In this document: in pieces, positions 27,463 through 35,548 of the stretch
Layout of the letters: every line of letters starts with the position of its first letter
Numbering within the stretch: position 1 is the stretch's first letter
Assembly (NCBI RefSeq): GCF_001427825.1
Contig: NZ_LMGT01000005.1
Span: 1-64,000, forward strand
DNA: 64,000 nucleotides
From: Brevundimonas sp. Root608
GTDB taxonomy: Bacteria; Pseudomonadota; Alphaproteobacteria; Caulobacterales; Caulobacteraceae
Direction of reading: 5' to 3'
Notes under the pieces: generated by a model
What the model was told of the DNA's origin: nothing
Seen by the model: the letters and a program-made list of their open reading frames with translations, nothing else
The model's database searches: none
Translations under genes and position numbers: made by a program

Positions 27463-28341
27463 GTGAACGACGTCCCTGTCGACAACGATCCATCCACGCT
27501 CGCCGAGGCCGCCGAAGCAGGCGACGGGGCGGCGGCGGCGCGTCTGGCCGTGCTGACCGGCATGGGGCTGGGCGTCGCGCCGGACTGGGATCGGGCGATG
27601 GCCTTGCTGGGCCGGGCCGCGAGCCTCGGGTTCGAACCTGCCCGGCAGCAGATCGTGCTGCTGGCCGGAACCCCGGAGCCCGACGACTGGCTCAGGGCGG
27701 CCCGGGGCGTCGACATCGCCGGCTGGCTGAATGCGCCGCGCCCGCGCGTGCTGTCGGAGGGTCCGGCGATCCTCGCCATCGATGGATTCCTGCCGCCGGC
27801 GGTCTGCGACGGCATGATCGCCCGGGCCGAGGCCATGGTGGAACCGGCCCTCGTCTATGACCCCGAAACGGGCGAAGGACGGCGCGAGAGCGTGCGCACG
27901 AACCGGGCGGCGCAGTTCGACCTGGAGAAGATGGACGTGCTGCTGGCCCTGGTGCGGGAGCGGATCGCGCGCGCGGCGGGCCTGCCGGCGCCGGGGCTGG
28001 AATGGACCCAGGTGCTGCATTACGCCGTGGGGCAGACGTTCGACTGGCATGTGGACTGGCTGGATCCGTCGCTGCCCGGGTACGCCGCCGATCTGGCGGC
28101 GCGGGGGCAGCGGATCGCGACCTTGCTGGTCTTCCTCAACGACGATTTCGAGGGCGGGGAGACGGCGTTCGAGGCGGGAGGACTGCGCCACCGGGGCCGC
28201 AAGGGCGACGCCCTGCTGTGGGCCAACACCCTGCCCGACGGCTCGATCGACCGGCGGACACGCCACGCGGGCCTGCCGCCGACCCGGGGCGAGAAATGGG
28301 TGCTGTCGCAGTGGCTCAGGGGGCGGGCGCCGACGGCCTGA
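27463..28341 (+). CDS. Sel1-like repeat plus 2-oxoglutarate/Fe(II) prolyl-hydroxylase domain
   Basis: 292 residues. The first ~70 look like a short TPR/Sel1 pair (GDGAAAARLAVLTGMGLGVA, DWDRAMALLGRAASLGFEPA). The rest is a P4H-type dioxygenase: TQVLHYAVGQTFDWHVDWLD holds the HxD iron ligands, FLNDDFEGGETAFEAGG is the core, and RHAGLPPTRGEKWVLSQW supplies the distal His and the 2-oxoglutarate Arg/Lys region. The substrate is unknown. The start is GTG at 27463. Its 3' end is six bases from fliE on the other strand. Confidence 0.9.
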   Translation: MNDVPVDNDPSTLAEAAEAGDGAAAARLAVLTGMGLGVAPDWDRAMALLGRAASLGFEPARQQIVLLAGTPEPDDWLRAARGVDIAGWLNAPRPRVLSEGPAILAIDGFLPPAVCDGMIARAEAMVEPALVYDPETGEGRRESVRTNRAAQFDLEKMDVLLALVRERIARAAGLPAPGLEWTQVLHYAVGQTFDWHVDWLDPSLPGYAADLAARGQRIATLLVFLNDDFEGGETAFEAGGLRHRGRKGDALLWANTLPDGSIDRRTRHAGLPPTRGEKWVLSQWLRGRAPTA

Positions 28342-28347
28342 CGAACG

Positions 28348-28647
28348 TCAGATCGGCATCCGCATGATCTCCTGATAGGCCTGGATCACCTGGTCGCGCA
28401 CGGCCATGACGGTTTCCAGCGAGGCCTCGGCCGAAGACACGGCGGTGACCACGTCGATCAGGCTGCCCTGCCCCTGCACCGCCGAGGCCATCTGGGTCTC
28501 GGCCGCGCGGGTCGATTGGGTCATGTCTCCCATAACGCTGGTCAGCATGTCGGCGAAGCCGGACTGGCCGACGTTCGCGCCCGGTCCGACCGGCGAGGCG
28601 CCGTCCTGGATCGCCGCATAGGCCTTGGCCGCCATCAAGGGATTCAT
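28348..28647 (-). CDS. fliE: Flagellar hook-basal body protein FliE
   Basis: 99 residues with the FliE C-terminal pattern GSLIDVVTAVSSAEASLETV then MAVRDQVIQAYQEIMRMPI. It joins the MS-ring to the rod. It is the last gene of flgB-flgC-fliE, 9 bases after flgC. Confidence 0.96.
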   Translation of the reverse strand: MNPLMAAKAYAAIQDGASPVGPGANVGQSGFADMLTSVMGDMTQSTRAAETQMASAVQGQGSLIDVVTAVSSAEASLETVMAVRDQVIQAYQEIMRMPI

Positions 28648-28656
28648 CGCTCAGGC

Positions 28657-29076
28657 CTATTTCTTCAGCAGGTCGAGGGTGCGGCTGTCCATCGAACGCG
28701 CGGTCTCGATGACGTTCAGATTGGCTTCGTAGGCGCGCTGCGCCTCGCGCATGTCCATGGCCTCGACCAGGGTGTCGACGTTGGGGCGCAGCACATAGCC
28801 CTCGGCGTTGGCCGCCGGGTGGCCCGGATCGTATTCGCTGCGGAAGTCGCTCATGTCGGGCCGCACCTGGGCCAGGGTCACGCCGGTGGCGCCGTCGATC
28901 TCGCGCGCCTGGAAGACGGGGACCTGGCGACGGTAGGGCTGGCCGCCCGCGACCTGGGCGGTCGACTCGGCGTTGGCGATATTCTCCGCGATGATGCGCA
29001 TGCGCGACTGCTGGGCCTTGAGGGCGCCGGCGGCGACGGCCATGGCGCTGTTGCGCGGCGGAATGGGGTCAGGCAT
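28657..29076 (-). CDS. flgC: Flagellar proximal rod protein FlgC
   Basis: 139 residues. The N-terminal rod signature is ALKAQQSRMRIIAENIANAE, and the C-terminal part is YVLRPNVDTLVEAMDMREAQ then RAYEANLNVIETARSM. It is a rod subunit exported through the flagellar gate. It follows flgB by 11 bases. Confidence 0.97.
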   Translation of the reverse strand: MPDPIPPRNSAMAVAAGALKAQQSRMRIIAENIANAESTAQVAGGQPYRRQVPVFQAREIDGATGVTLAQVRPDMSDFRSEYDPGHPAANAEGYVLRPNVDTLVEAMDMREAQRAYEANLNVIETARSMDSRTLDLLKK

Positions 29077-29087
29077 CGGTCAGCTCC

Positions 29088-29495
29088 TCATCGTCCGGGC
29101 GCGCGGACGGCCATGCGCAGCATCTGCATGGATTTCTGGTACAGGCCGATCGCGGCGTCATAGGCCATGCGGCTCTCGGCCATCTTGAGCATCTGCTCCT
29201 CGACCACGACCGAGTTGCCGTCGAGCGTGGTCTCCGAATCGGGGGCGGCCTGGGTCTGGAAGCGGGCGGTCTGGCCCGCCGGGGCGATGTGCATGGCGCT
29301 GGTGCGGGTCATGCGGACCCCGCCGCCGCCCTCGGCGAGGGCTCTGGCGAAATCGGTCGGCTGGTTCAGGTCGCGGCCGGCGTAGCCGGGCGTGTCGGCG
29401 TTGGCGACGTTCTGGGCGATGACGCGCTGGCGCTCGTCCAGCCAGGACAGGCGGCCCTTGATCTGGCTGAGCAGCGGCAGGTCGGCGAAGCCCAC
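29088..29495 (-). CDS. flgB: Flagellar proximal rod protein FlgB
   Basis: 135 residues: FADLPLLSQIKGRLSWLDER, then QRVIAQNVANADTPGYAGRD (rod signature) and VVEEQMLKMAESRMAYDAAI. The GTG at 29495 is chosen because GGGAG lies six bases before it. An in-frame ATG at 29552 lies between the CtrA-type box and the dyad of the promoter, so translation from there is unlikely. It is the first gene of flgB-flgC-fliE. Confidence 0.95.
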   Translation of the reverse strand: MGFADLPLLSQIKGRLSWLDERQRVIAQNVANADTPGYAGRDLNQPTDFARALAEGGGGVRMTRTSAMHIAPAGQTARFQTQAAPDSETTLDGNSVVVEEQMLKMAESRMAYDAAIGLYQKSMQMLRMAVRAPGR

Positions 29496-29531
29496 GGGCG
29501 ACTCCCGGGGCGCGGATCGCCCGTTGAGATG

Positions 29532-29569
29532 GGCAGAAACTGCCGCGTCCATGGTTAACGGGACGTTAT
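29532..29569 (-). promoter_or_regulatory. flgB promoter: CtrA-type box plus candidate FlbD dyad
   Basis: On the minus strand ATAACGTCCCGTTAACC contains ATAA-N7-TTAA (29569-29555). Ten bases later comes GGCAGTTTCTGCC (29544-29532), the third copy of this layout in the window. The CtrA-type box is nearly symmetrical (TTAACGGGACGTTAT on plus) and could also serve fliO in the other direction. The plus side has no dyad at the matching distance. Confidence 0.78.
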
Positions 29570-29608
29570 CTCAATACGGCGTTAACCATGATCGCCGAAG
29601 GCTGGGGC

Positions 29609-29896
29609 ATGAATTTCCTCGACCTGCTGCGAGCCCTGTTCGCGCTCGCCTTCACCCTGGGCATCATCGGCCTGGCCGCCTGGGCGGCGCGGCGGTACGC
29701 CCCGGCGCTGCTGGCGCGCCTCAGCGCCGAGCGCGGCGAAAAGCGTATGAAGGTGGTCGAGACCCTGATGCTGGACCCGGCGCGACGGCTGGTGCTGGTC
29801 TCGATCGACGGCGAAGAGCGGCTGCTGATGCTCGGCGAAGGGCGCGAGCTGATCGAGCCGCGCGGGGCCGTCACGCCTCCGGGAGCCGCCCAGTGA
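29609..29896 (+). CDS. fliO: Flagellar biosynthetic protein FliO
   Basis: 95 residues: one membrane helix (LFALAFTLGIIGLAAWAARR), then the short FliO domain MKVVETLMLDPARRLVLVSI and EERLLMLGEG. It helps assemble FliP. ATG 29609 is preferred, with GAAGG seven bases upstream. ATG 29588 has no ribosome site and touches the TTAACC of the promoter region. It overlaps fliP (GTGA). Confidence 0.88.
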   Translation: MNFLDLLRALFALAFTLGIIGLAAWAARRYAPALLARLSAERGEKRMKVVETLMLDPARRLVLVSIDGEERLLMLGEGRELIEPRGAVTPPGAAQ

Positions 29897-30717
29897 GCCT
29901 CAGGGACGTCTTCGTCCTGCCCGGCCGCGCGGAGCTGAAGCGTGCGGCGCTCCTGTCCCTGATCACCACCCTCGCCTGCCTGCTGTGGCCGCTGGCGGCC
30001 CTGGCCCAGGATATCGCCGCCGCCGGCGGACCCGGCGCGGCGATCAATGTCGACCTCGGCACCGGCGCGGGCCTGACCGAGCGTGTGGTGCAGCTGGTAG
30101 GCCTGATGACCGTGCTGTCGCTGGCGCCGTCGATCGTCATCATGACCACCAGCTTCGTGCGAATCGTCGTCGTGCTGTCCCTGCTGCGCACCGCCCTGGG
30201 CATGCAGCAGTCGCCGCCGAACGCGGTGCTGGTGTCGCTGGCGCTGTTCCTGAGCGCCATCGTCATGGCTCCGACCTGGCAGGACGCCTATGATTCGGGC
30301 ATCCGCCCCCTGCTGGATCAGCAGATGGAGCTGCCCCAGGCCTTCGATGCGGCGTCGGAACCTGTGAAGACTTTCATGCTGGCCCAGGTGGATCAGGACG
30401 ACCTCGCGCTGTTCGTCCGGCTGTCCCGCCTGGAGGCCCCGACCGCGACCGCGGACCTGCCCCTGAGAGTGGTCACTCCGGCCTTCATGATCAGCGAGTT
30501 GAAGAAGGCCTTCGAAATCGGATTTCTCCTTTTCGTTCCGTTCCTTGTGATCGATCTGGTGGTCGCCAGCGTGCTCATGTCCATGGGCATGATGATGCTG
30601 CCTCCGGTAGTGATTTCACTGCCGTTCAAGCTGATCTTTTTCGTGCTCGTGGACGGGTGGAGACTGGTCGCCGGAAGCCTGGTCGAGAGCTTCCAGAGAG
30701 CGTCCGGCGCCGGGTAA
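29893..30717 (+). CDS. fliP: Flagellar export apparatus protein FliP
   Basis: 274 residues. A cleavable signal (LLSLITTLACLLWPLAALAQ) is followed by four membrane helices, with PSIVIMTTSFVRIVVVLSLL, RTALGMQQSPPNAVLVSLAL, TPAFMISELKKAFEIGFLLF and MGMMMLPPVVISLPFKLIFF. It forms the pentameric core of the export pore with FliQ and FliR. GTG 29893 overlaps the fliO stop. A longer open frame upstream is not supported. Confidence 0.97.
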   Translation: MSLRDVFVLPGRAELKRAALLSLITTLACLLWPLAALAQDIAAAGGPGAAINVDLGTGAGLTERVVQLVGLMTVLSLAPSIVIMTTSFVRIVVVLSLLRTALGMQQSPPNAVLVSLALFLSAIVMAPTWQDAYDSGIRPLLDQQMELPQAFDAASEPVKTFMLAQVDQDDLALFVRLSRLEAPTATADLPLRVVTPAFMISELKKAFEIGFLLFVPFLVIDLVVASVLMSMGMMMLPPVVISLPFKLIFFVLVDGWRLVAGSLVESFQRASGAG

Positions 30718-30793
30718 ATCCCCAGCCCGTGGGGGTTACAGCGGCGAAGTCGCTTGCCAAGGGAAGAAAAAGCGGCGTCAATCCGTCCGTCAT

Positions 30794-30811
30794 CGCCCCT
30801 GAATCGGGGCG
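30794..30811 (+). terminator. Hairpin between fliP and the HU gene
   Basis: CGCCCC-TGAATC-GGGGCG is a perfect 6-bp stem with a 6-base loop, followed by AGCTTTC. It may end fliOP transcription or lie in the leader of the HU gene, whose ATG is 25 bases on. The T run is weak. Confidence 0.45.
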
Positions 30812-30835
30812 AGCTTTCATCGGGAAACGACCCAC

Positions 30836-31114
30836 ATGACCACCCAAGCAGAACTCATCGCCTCCGTCGCCAAGGACGCCGGCGTCAGCCAGGCCGACGC
30901 CGGCCGGATGCTCGACGCCCTCGTCAAGAACATCCACAAGTCGCTGACCGGCGGCGGCGACGTGCGCATCTCCAACCTCGGCGTGTTCGACACCGCCGCC
31001 CGCGCCGCCCGTGAAGGCCGCAACCCCGCCACCGGCGCGACCATCAAGATCGCCGCCTCGAAGGCCGTGCGCTTCCGCGTGTCGAAGCCGCTGAAGGATG
31101 CGGTGAACAAGTAA
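30836..31114 (+). CDS. HU-family DNA-binding protein
   Basis: 92 residues with the HU/IHF pattern TQAELIASVAKDAGVSQADA, then GGGDVRISNLGVFDTAARAA, REGRNPATGATIKIAASKAV and FRVSKPLKDAVN. The RNPxTG arm tip is present. It bends and compacts DNA as a dimer. It has HU features and lacks the residues that separate IHF-alpha or -beta clearly, so the HU label is preferred. Confidence 0.95.
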   Translation: MTTQAELIASVAKDAGVSQADAGRMLDALVKNIHKSLTGGGDVRISNLGVFDTAARAAREGRNPATGATIKIAASKAVRFRVSKPLKDAVNK

Positions 31115-31140
31115 GACCGGAAGGTCCCGGCGCGTGGCCT

Positions 31141-33993
31141 CTAGGGGGCCGGCGTCGCAGCTTGAGGACGGGCGGGGGCCGCGGCGCGGTTCCCGCCCGT
31201 TTTCGTTCTGAGGTCCCCCTTCATGGCGGTGACCCAACCCGCGAAGGTGTCGGCCGAGGCGGTCAGGGTCGCGAAATCTCCCGGCGCGACGCCGTCGTCG
31301 TCGAGGGCGATCGCCAGCGCCGACCTGGCCCGGGCGCCGGCCACGAAGGGGCGGTAGTTCCGCGACAGGCGGTTCAGGGCCGCGCCGTCCCGTCCCAGCG
31401 AATAGCCGATCCCGGCGCGAATCAGGCGCGCCTCTTCCTCGGCGGTCAGCGGAGTCGGATCGGCGTACCGCTGACCGAGACGGGCGTCGTACAGGGCCGC
31501 CGCCTGGAGCCATTTCTGCTGCTTCCAGAAGATCTCGGCGCGGACGTCGCCGGCCTCGGGCGAGCCGTCGGAGCCCAGCACCTCCAGCGCGTGATCGAAG
31601 CGGCCGAGGCCCGCCAGGGCGCGGGCCTCAAGGGCGCGCCGCTCGGCGTTCAGGGCGTTGGGCAGGATGGTGGTCCGCGAACCCCAGATCGCCTGCAGGG
31701 CGGGTTCCGGTTGCCGATCCATCAGATAGACCGCGGCCAGGTCGGTCGCGACCTGGGCCTTGGCCACCCCCTCCAGCCGGTTGTCGACCTGATACTTCAG
31801 CAGTTCGGCCGCCTGATCCAGCAGGTCGACGTCGACCAGCCGGCGCGCGAGGCGGCGCACCATCTCGTCGCCGTCGGCGCCGATCGGGGTCAGGTCGCGG
31901 AAATCGTAGAACAGACCCAGGGCCTGCACGGGCTGCAGGCCGTCGGCGCCGCCTTCGAGGAACAGCATCCGGAAGGCCGCGCCCAGATCGGCCTGGATGT
32001 CGGCGGCGCCTTCCAGCCGGTTCAGACCGGGCCCCGCGCCCTTCAGCACGGTCAGGGCTTCGCGGTAGAGCCCCTGCGACAAATAGAGTTGGCCCAGCTG
32101 GCGGATGACAGCCAGTTCGGTGGCGTCGCCCCGCCAGCGCCACCGCAGGCCTTCCAGTTCAGAGGCGGCGGCGTCGGGCTTCATCCGGCCCTTGGCCAGG
32201 GACAGGCGGACGACGCCCAGCTTGGCCGGCACCGAGACGGCGTCCAGCGGCGCCCGGCTGATGGCGTTGTAGACCGACAGGGCCCTGTCGGACTGGCCGT
32301 CCAGTTCGAACAGCTTCGCCTGCACCAGGCGCGCGGTCAGCTGATCGGCGGCGGGCGCTTCCTGGCTGAAGCTGTAGGCCAGCAGGGCGCGGGCGGCGTC
32401 CAGGTCGCCGGTCTCAAGGGCCGCCAGCGCATGGGCCGCGCCGAAGCGGGCGCGCCAGGCGGCGGGAAAGGCGTCGGCGGCCACGGCTCCGGTGGCGAAC
32501 GCCTGCCGGGCGGCGGCCCAGTCGCCCTGGCTGGAGGCGATATAGCCCCGCCACATCGCGGAAGCGGGATCGCCGGCCACGGCGGAGGCGGCGAAATCGC
32601 CTTCCGCCTCCTCCATACGGCCGATGGAGGCGCGGGCGGCGCCGCGCAGGCCGCGAAGCTCGGGCTCCCCGACCATGTTGGGAGCCCTGGCGACGATGTT
32701 GTTCAGGACGCCGACGGCCTCGTAACCGAGACCCGACCCGACGAGGAAGCGGGCCAGGGCGAAGCGCGCCTCGGCCGGCGCGCGCGGATCGTCGCCGGCC
32801 GCCATCGCCTCCTGGGCGGCGGCGTCCTGAAGCTGACGATAGCGGGCGGAGAAGCCGGCGTGGCCGACATCGGCCCATTCGGCCAGCACGAGGGCGGCGT
32901 ATTTCGCCTTCCGGGGGGCGCCGTTCCGATCCGTCGCGGCGTCGAGCGCGGCGGACGGCGGCGACAGGATCAGGCCGTTGGGCCGGCTGAAGGTGACCCG
33001 ATCGCCGTCGGCCTGGATGCCAAGGTCGGCGGAGGAGGTTTCGACGGCCAGTCCCTGGGCGGTGGGCAACAGGGCCAGATCGACGGTCCGGCGACGGTCG
33101 GCGAAGCCCTTGCCGGGCGCGAGGGCCGTGACGGCCGCGAACCGGTCTCCGGCCAGCGGATCCGTCAGCCAGACCGCCTTGGTGGCGCCGGCCATCCGGG
33201 CGACCAGAACCGGCTCGCCGCTGTCGTCGCGGTTGATGGCCACGCCCTCGACGGCGACCGGCTGACCGCCGATCGTCACGGTCCAGGCCGAGCCCCGGGC
33301 GACGGCGGAGACCGCCAGACCGGCAGGCGCGGCGATGCGGACGGCGACATGGTCCGTTCCGGCCGTCCAGTGCGCGTCGGAGGCCGGGCCCAGCTGTCGC
33401 GCGCCGGACATGTCGAGCCGGGCCGGGGTGTCGAACACGACCCAGACCGCCTCGCCGCGACGGAAGACGGCCGCCCCGACCGGCTTGTCCCACTGGAAGG
33501 CCAGCGACACCTTGGCGGGGGTGGCCCGGGTGACGACGGCCACGGTCTGCGCGGCGACGGCGACCGGCGGCGCATCCGGGGCCGAGGCGAAGAGGTTCAG
33601 ATAGACGGCACCGTCGGCCGAGCCCGAGCGGGCGTCGGCTCCCTCGGCCAGGGTCAGGACCAGTTCGGTGGCGCCCTCGACGGCGCGGGTCTCGACCTTT
33701 TCCACGCCCCGGGGCGGATCGACCTTCAACCGCGAGACATCGGGCGCGGCGGTCGACCCGATGCGAACGATGACGTCGCGGCCCTCGCGCCGGACTTTCG
33801 ACCGCGCCCCGATGACGCCGGCGAATTCGATGCGGGTGAACTCGGCGTTGGCCCCGATGCGGATCGAGATGGGATCGGCGGCCGCGCCGACCTCCTGGGC
33901 CAGGGGCGCCATGGGCGCGAAGACGACCGCGCCCGCCGCGGCGGCGGCCACGGTGGTTCTGAGAACGCGCTTGCTGACGGAGACCCCGGACAT
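31141..33993 (-). CDS. Large exported TPR-repeat protein
   Basis: About 950 residues. The signal peptide region is KRVLRTTVAAAAAGAVVFAP. A beta-rich N-terminal part follows (ADPISIRIGANAEFTRIEFA, repeated VxRxG strands to ~400). From ~430 there is a long array of TPR-like helical repeats (AEARFALARFLVGSGLGYEA, LYLSQGLYREALTVLKGAG, ALAGLGRFDHALEVLGSDG). The ATG at 33993 starts the signal. The C-terminus is rich in Ala/Pro/Arg. The gene ends next to the HU gene, near fliOP, and has a CtrA-like box upstream, so a surface or motility role is possible but unproven. Confidence 0.85.
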   Translation of the reverse strand: MSGVSVSKRVLRTTVAAAAAGAVVFAPMAPLAQEVGAAADPISIRIGANAEFTRIEFAGVIGARSKVRREGRDVIVRIGSTAAPDVSRLKVDPPRGVEKVETRAVEGATELVLTLAEGADARSGSADGAVYLNLFASAPDAPPVAVAAQTVAVVTRATPAKVSLAFQWDKPVGAAVFRRGEAVWVVFDTPARLDMSGARQLGPASDAHWTAGTDHVAVRIAAPAGLAVSAVARGSAWTVTIGGQPVAVEGVAINRDDSGEPVLVARMAGATKAVWLTDPLAGDRFAAVTALAPGKGFADRRRTVDLALLPTAQGLAVETSSADLGIQADGDRVTFSRPNGLILSPPSAALDAATDRNGAPRKAKYAALVLAEWADVGHAGFSARYRQLQDAAAQEAMAAGDDPRAPAEARFALARFLVGSGLGYEAVGVLNNIVARAPNMVGEPELRGLRGAARASIGRMEEAEGDFAASAVAGDPASAMWRGYIASSQGDWAAARQAFATGAVAADAFPAAWRARFGAAHALAALETGDLDAARALLAYSFSQEAPAADQLTARLVQAKLFELDGQSDRALSVYNAISRAPLDAVSVPAKLGVVRLSLAKGRMKPDAAASELEGLRWRWRGDATELAVIRQLGQLYLSQGLYREALTVLKGAGPGLNRLEGAADIQADLGAAFRMLFLEGGADGLQPVQALGLFYDFRDLTPIGADGDEMVRRLARRLVDVDLLDQAAELLKYQVDNRLEGVAKAQVATDLAAVYLMDRQPEPALQAIWGSRTTILPNALNAERRALEARALAGLGRFDHALEVLGSDGSPEAGDVRAEIFWKQQKWLQAAALYDARLGQRYADPTPLTAEEEARLIRAGIGYSLGRDGAALNRLSRNYRPFVAGARARSALAIALDDDGVAPGDFATLTASADTFAGWVTAMKGDLRTKTGGNRAAAPARPQAATPAP

Positions 33994-34019
33994 ACGCGCG
34001 CACCCTCGCGCGACCGGCC

Positions 34020-34034
34020 TTACAACGCGGTTAA
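34020..34034 (-). promoter_or_regulatory. CtrA-like box upstream of the TPR gene
   Basis: Read on minus, TTAACCGCGTTGTAA is TTAA-N7-GTAA, one mismatch from consensus, about 27 bases before the TPR ATG. The GGCA-N5-TGCC dyad of the flagellar promoters is absent. It lies in the gap shared with the divergent DUF983 gene. Confidence 0.45.
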
Positions 34035-34120
34035 CGGTTGGTGACCGCGACAATGCGGCCGGTTGCATGGCGGCCCCCGCAGACCGACATGCGCTGTGGC
34101 TTCCCGTCAGGACCCGAATT

Positions 34121-34528
34121 GTGACCGATCCCCAGTTTCCGCGCCTCAGCACCCTGTCCACCGGCCTGCGCTGCCGATGCCCGCGTTGCGGCAAGGGTCC
34201 GCTGCTGAAGGGCTTCCTGACCATCCGCGACGCCTGCCCCGCGTGCGGCCTCGACTACAGCTTCGCCGAACCGGCCGACGGCCCGGCCTTCTTCGGCATG
34301 AGCCTGGTCGGCGTCATCGGCATGGCCCTGTTCATGTGGTTCGAATTCGGCGCCCACCCGCCGATCTGGGTGCATCTGGTGGTGACCATGCCGCTGCTGG
34401 TGCTGGGCTGTCTCGCCGTCTTGCGGCCGCTGAAGGGCTGGCTGGTTTCGGAACAGTACATCCACAAGGCCGCCCCGCCCGAGTTCCAGAGTCTGGGCGG
34501 ACACGGCGAAGGGTCGAAATGGCGCTGA
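34121..34528 (+). CDS. DUF983 zinc-ribbon membrane protein
   Basis: 135 residues. A four-Cys ribbon is present (CRCPRCGKGPLLKGF and ACPACGLDYSF), then two membrane helices (AFFGMSLVGVIGMALFMWFE, HLVVTMPLLVLGCLAVLRPL). The family is common in alphaproteobacteria, often near cytochrome oxidase genes, but its role is not established. GTG 34121 has AGGA eight bases upstream and gives the usual length. ATG at 34067 would add 18 residues without a ribosome site. Confidence 0.85.
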   Translation: MTDPQFPRLSTLSTGLRCRCPRCGKGPLLKGFLTIRDACPACGLDYSFAEPADGPAFFGMSLVGVIGMALFMWFEFGAHPPIWVHLVVTMPLLVLGCLAVLRPLKGWLVSEQYIHKAAPPEFQSLGGHGEGSKWR

Positions 34529-34590
34529 TCGCCGTTTGACTTCGGACGCGGCGGCGCGCTCCCTGCGCGAGCCTCGAGGAGGGGCGAGCC

Positions 34591-34689
34591 ATGGACGTCG
34601 AACGCATACTGTCTTGGCTGCTCATTCTCGTGCCCGTCGTCATCCTCGGTATGGGCGTCCGCATGATCCTGACGCGCACGCGGAAATAG
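34591..34689 (+). CDS. 32-residue single-helix membrane peptide
   Basis: MDVERILSWLLILVPVVILG followed by MGVRMILTRTRK, then TAG. It is one hydrophobic helix with acidic N-terminal and basic C-terminal ends, so the C-terminus should face the cytoplasm. AGGAGGGG eight bases before the ATG is among the strongest ribosome sites in the window, which supports real translation. It lies 62 bases after DUF983 on the same strand. No known family. Confidence 0.6.
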   Translation: MDVERILSWLLILVPVVILGMGVRMILTRTRK

Positions 34690-34759
34690 ACCGGTCAGCG
34701 CGGCCAGGACCAATGCGCGAAGGGACAGGTCCATCCGCCGTCCCGCCGGCGGCTCGTCG

Positions 34760-35548
34760 CTAGAGCGTCCGCGGCTCGAGGGTGGAGAAGACAGCGTGGG
34801 TCGCGCCGGCGGCCTGGGCCGGCAGCGCCCGGTCGGGCCTGAGATTGACCAGCATCAGCTGACTGCAGATCTGACGCGCCGCCGCCACCAGTTCCGCCGC
34901 GCTGAGCCAGTCGCGCACGGTCTCGTGCGCGACTCCGGCGAAATCGATGGCCAGGCAGTGGGCCCGCACGCCGTTCAGCCGTCGCGCGGCGTCGATGTCG
35001 GGCGCGACGTGGAGCACGACGCCGCGGGTCTGGGTCTGGAAATGCGCCAGGGCGTCGTCGATGACCTCCACGGGCGCGTGCTCGATGCCGCCGAAGACCT
35101 CGACCAGCAGACTGCCGGGTTCGGCGCTGTGCTGGCTGGCCGCGCAGAGCAAGGCATAGGATCCGCGCCCGGCGGCGAACGTCCGCCAGAAGGCGGGCAC
35201 GATGCCGCTGTCGCCCGGTCCCAGCCGCAGCAGCCGCAGGCCGTGTTCGATGGTCAGGACGTCGATCTGCTTCAGGTCGTCAACCTCGAGCGTCCTTCGT
35301 TCGAACAGCGAGCGTTCGCCACAGCGCCGGATGGTGCGCCTCAGACGCTGGCTTATGGGGGTCGAGGACGCCAGGTCGAACACGGGCTGCGAGGCCAGGG
35401 TGACGGTCAACTCACAACGGGACCGGGTGGCGGTTGAAAACGTGACGCTTTCGTACGGGGCACCGAAGGCGCGCCGCTGCGGGGCCGCTCCCGCCTCGGC
35501 CTCTTCGCGCAACCGGCCATAGCCCCAGTCCCCCCGTCCCGCATGCAT
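34760..35548 (-). CDS. Hypothetical protein, possibly a degenerate EAL domain
   Basis: 262 residues starting MHAGRGDWGYGRLREEAEAG. An N-terminal arginine-rich half (SQRLRRTIRRCGERSLFERR) precedes an alternating strand/helix pattern: GSLLVEVFGGIEHAPVEVID, RGVVLHVAPDIDAARRL, HCLAIDFAGVAHETV, LMLVNLRPDRALPAQAAGAT. LLVEV and LAIDFAG recall the EAL-domain strands, but the EAL, DDFG and catalytic Lys motifs are missing. It could bind rather than cut c-di-GMP, or be unrelated. The region upstream is the AT-rich gap. Confidence 0.6.
   Translation of the reverse strand: MHAGRGDWGYGRLREEAEAGAAPQRRAFGAPYESVTFSTATRSRCELTVTLASQPVFDLASSTPISQRLRRTIRRCGERSLFERRTLEVDDLKQIDVLTIEHGLRLLRLGPGDSGIVPAFWRTFAAGRGSYALLCAASQHSAEPGSLLVEVFGGIEHAPVEVIDDALAHFQTQTRGVVLHVAPDIDAARRLNGVRAHCLAIDFAGVAHETVRDWLSAAELVAAARQICSQLMLVNLRPDRALPAQAAGATHAVFSTLEPRTL

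Noticed and set aside
31162..34044. 960-codon plus-strand frame opposite the TPR gene
   Set aside because: The minus strand gives a signal peptide and TPR repeats; the plus frame has none and is a shadow.
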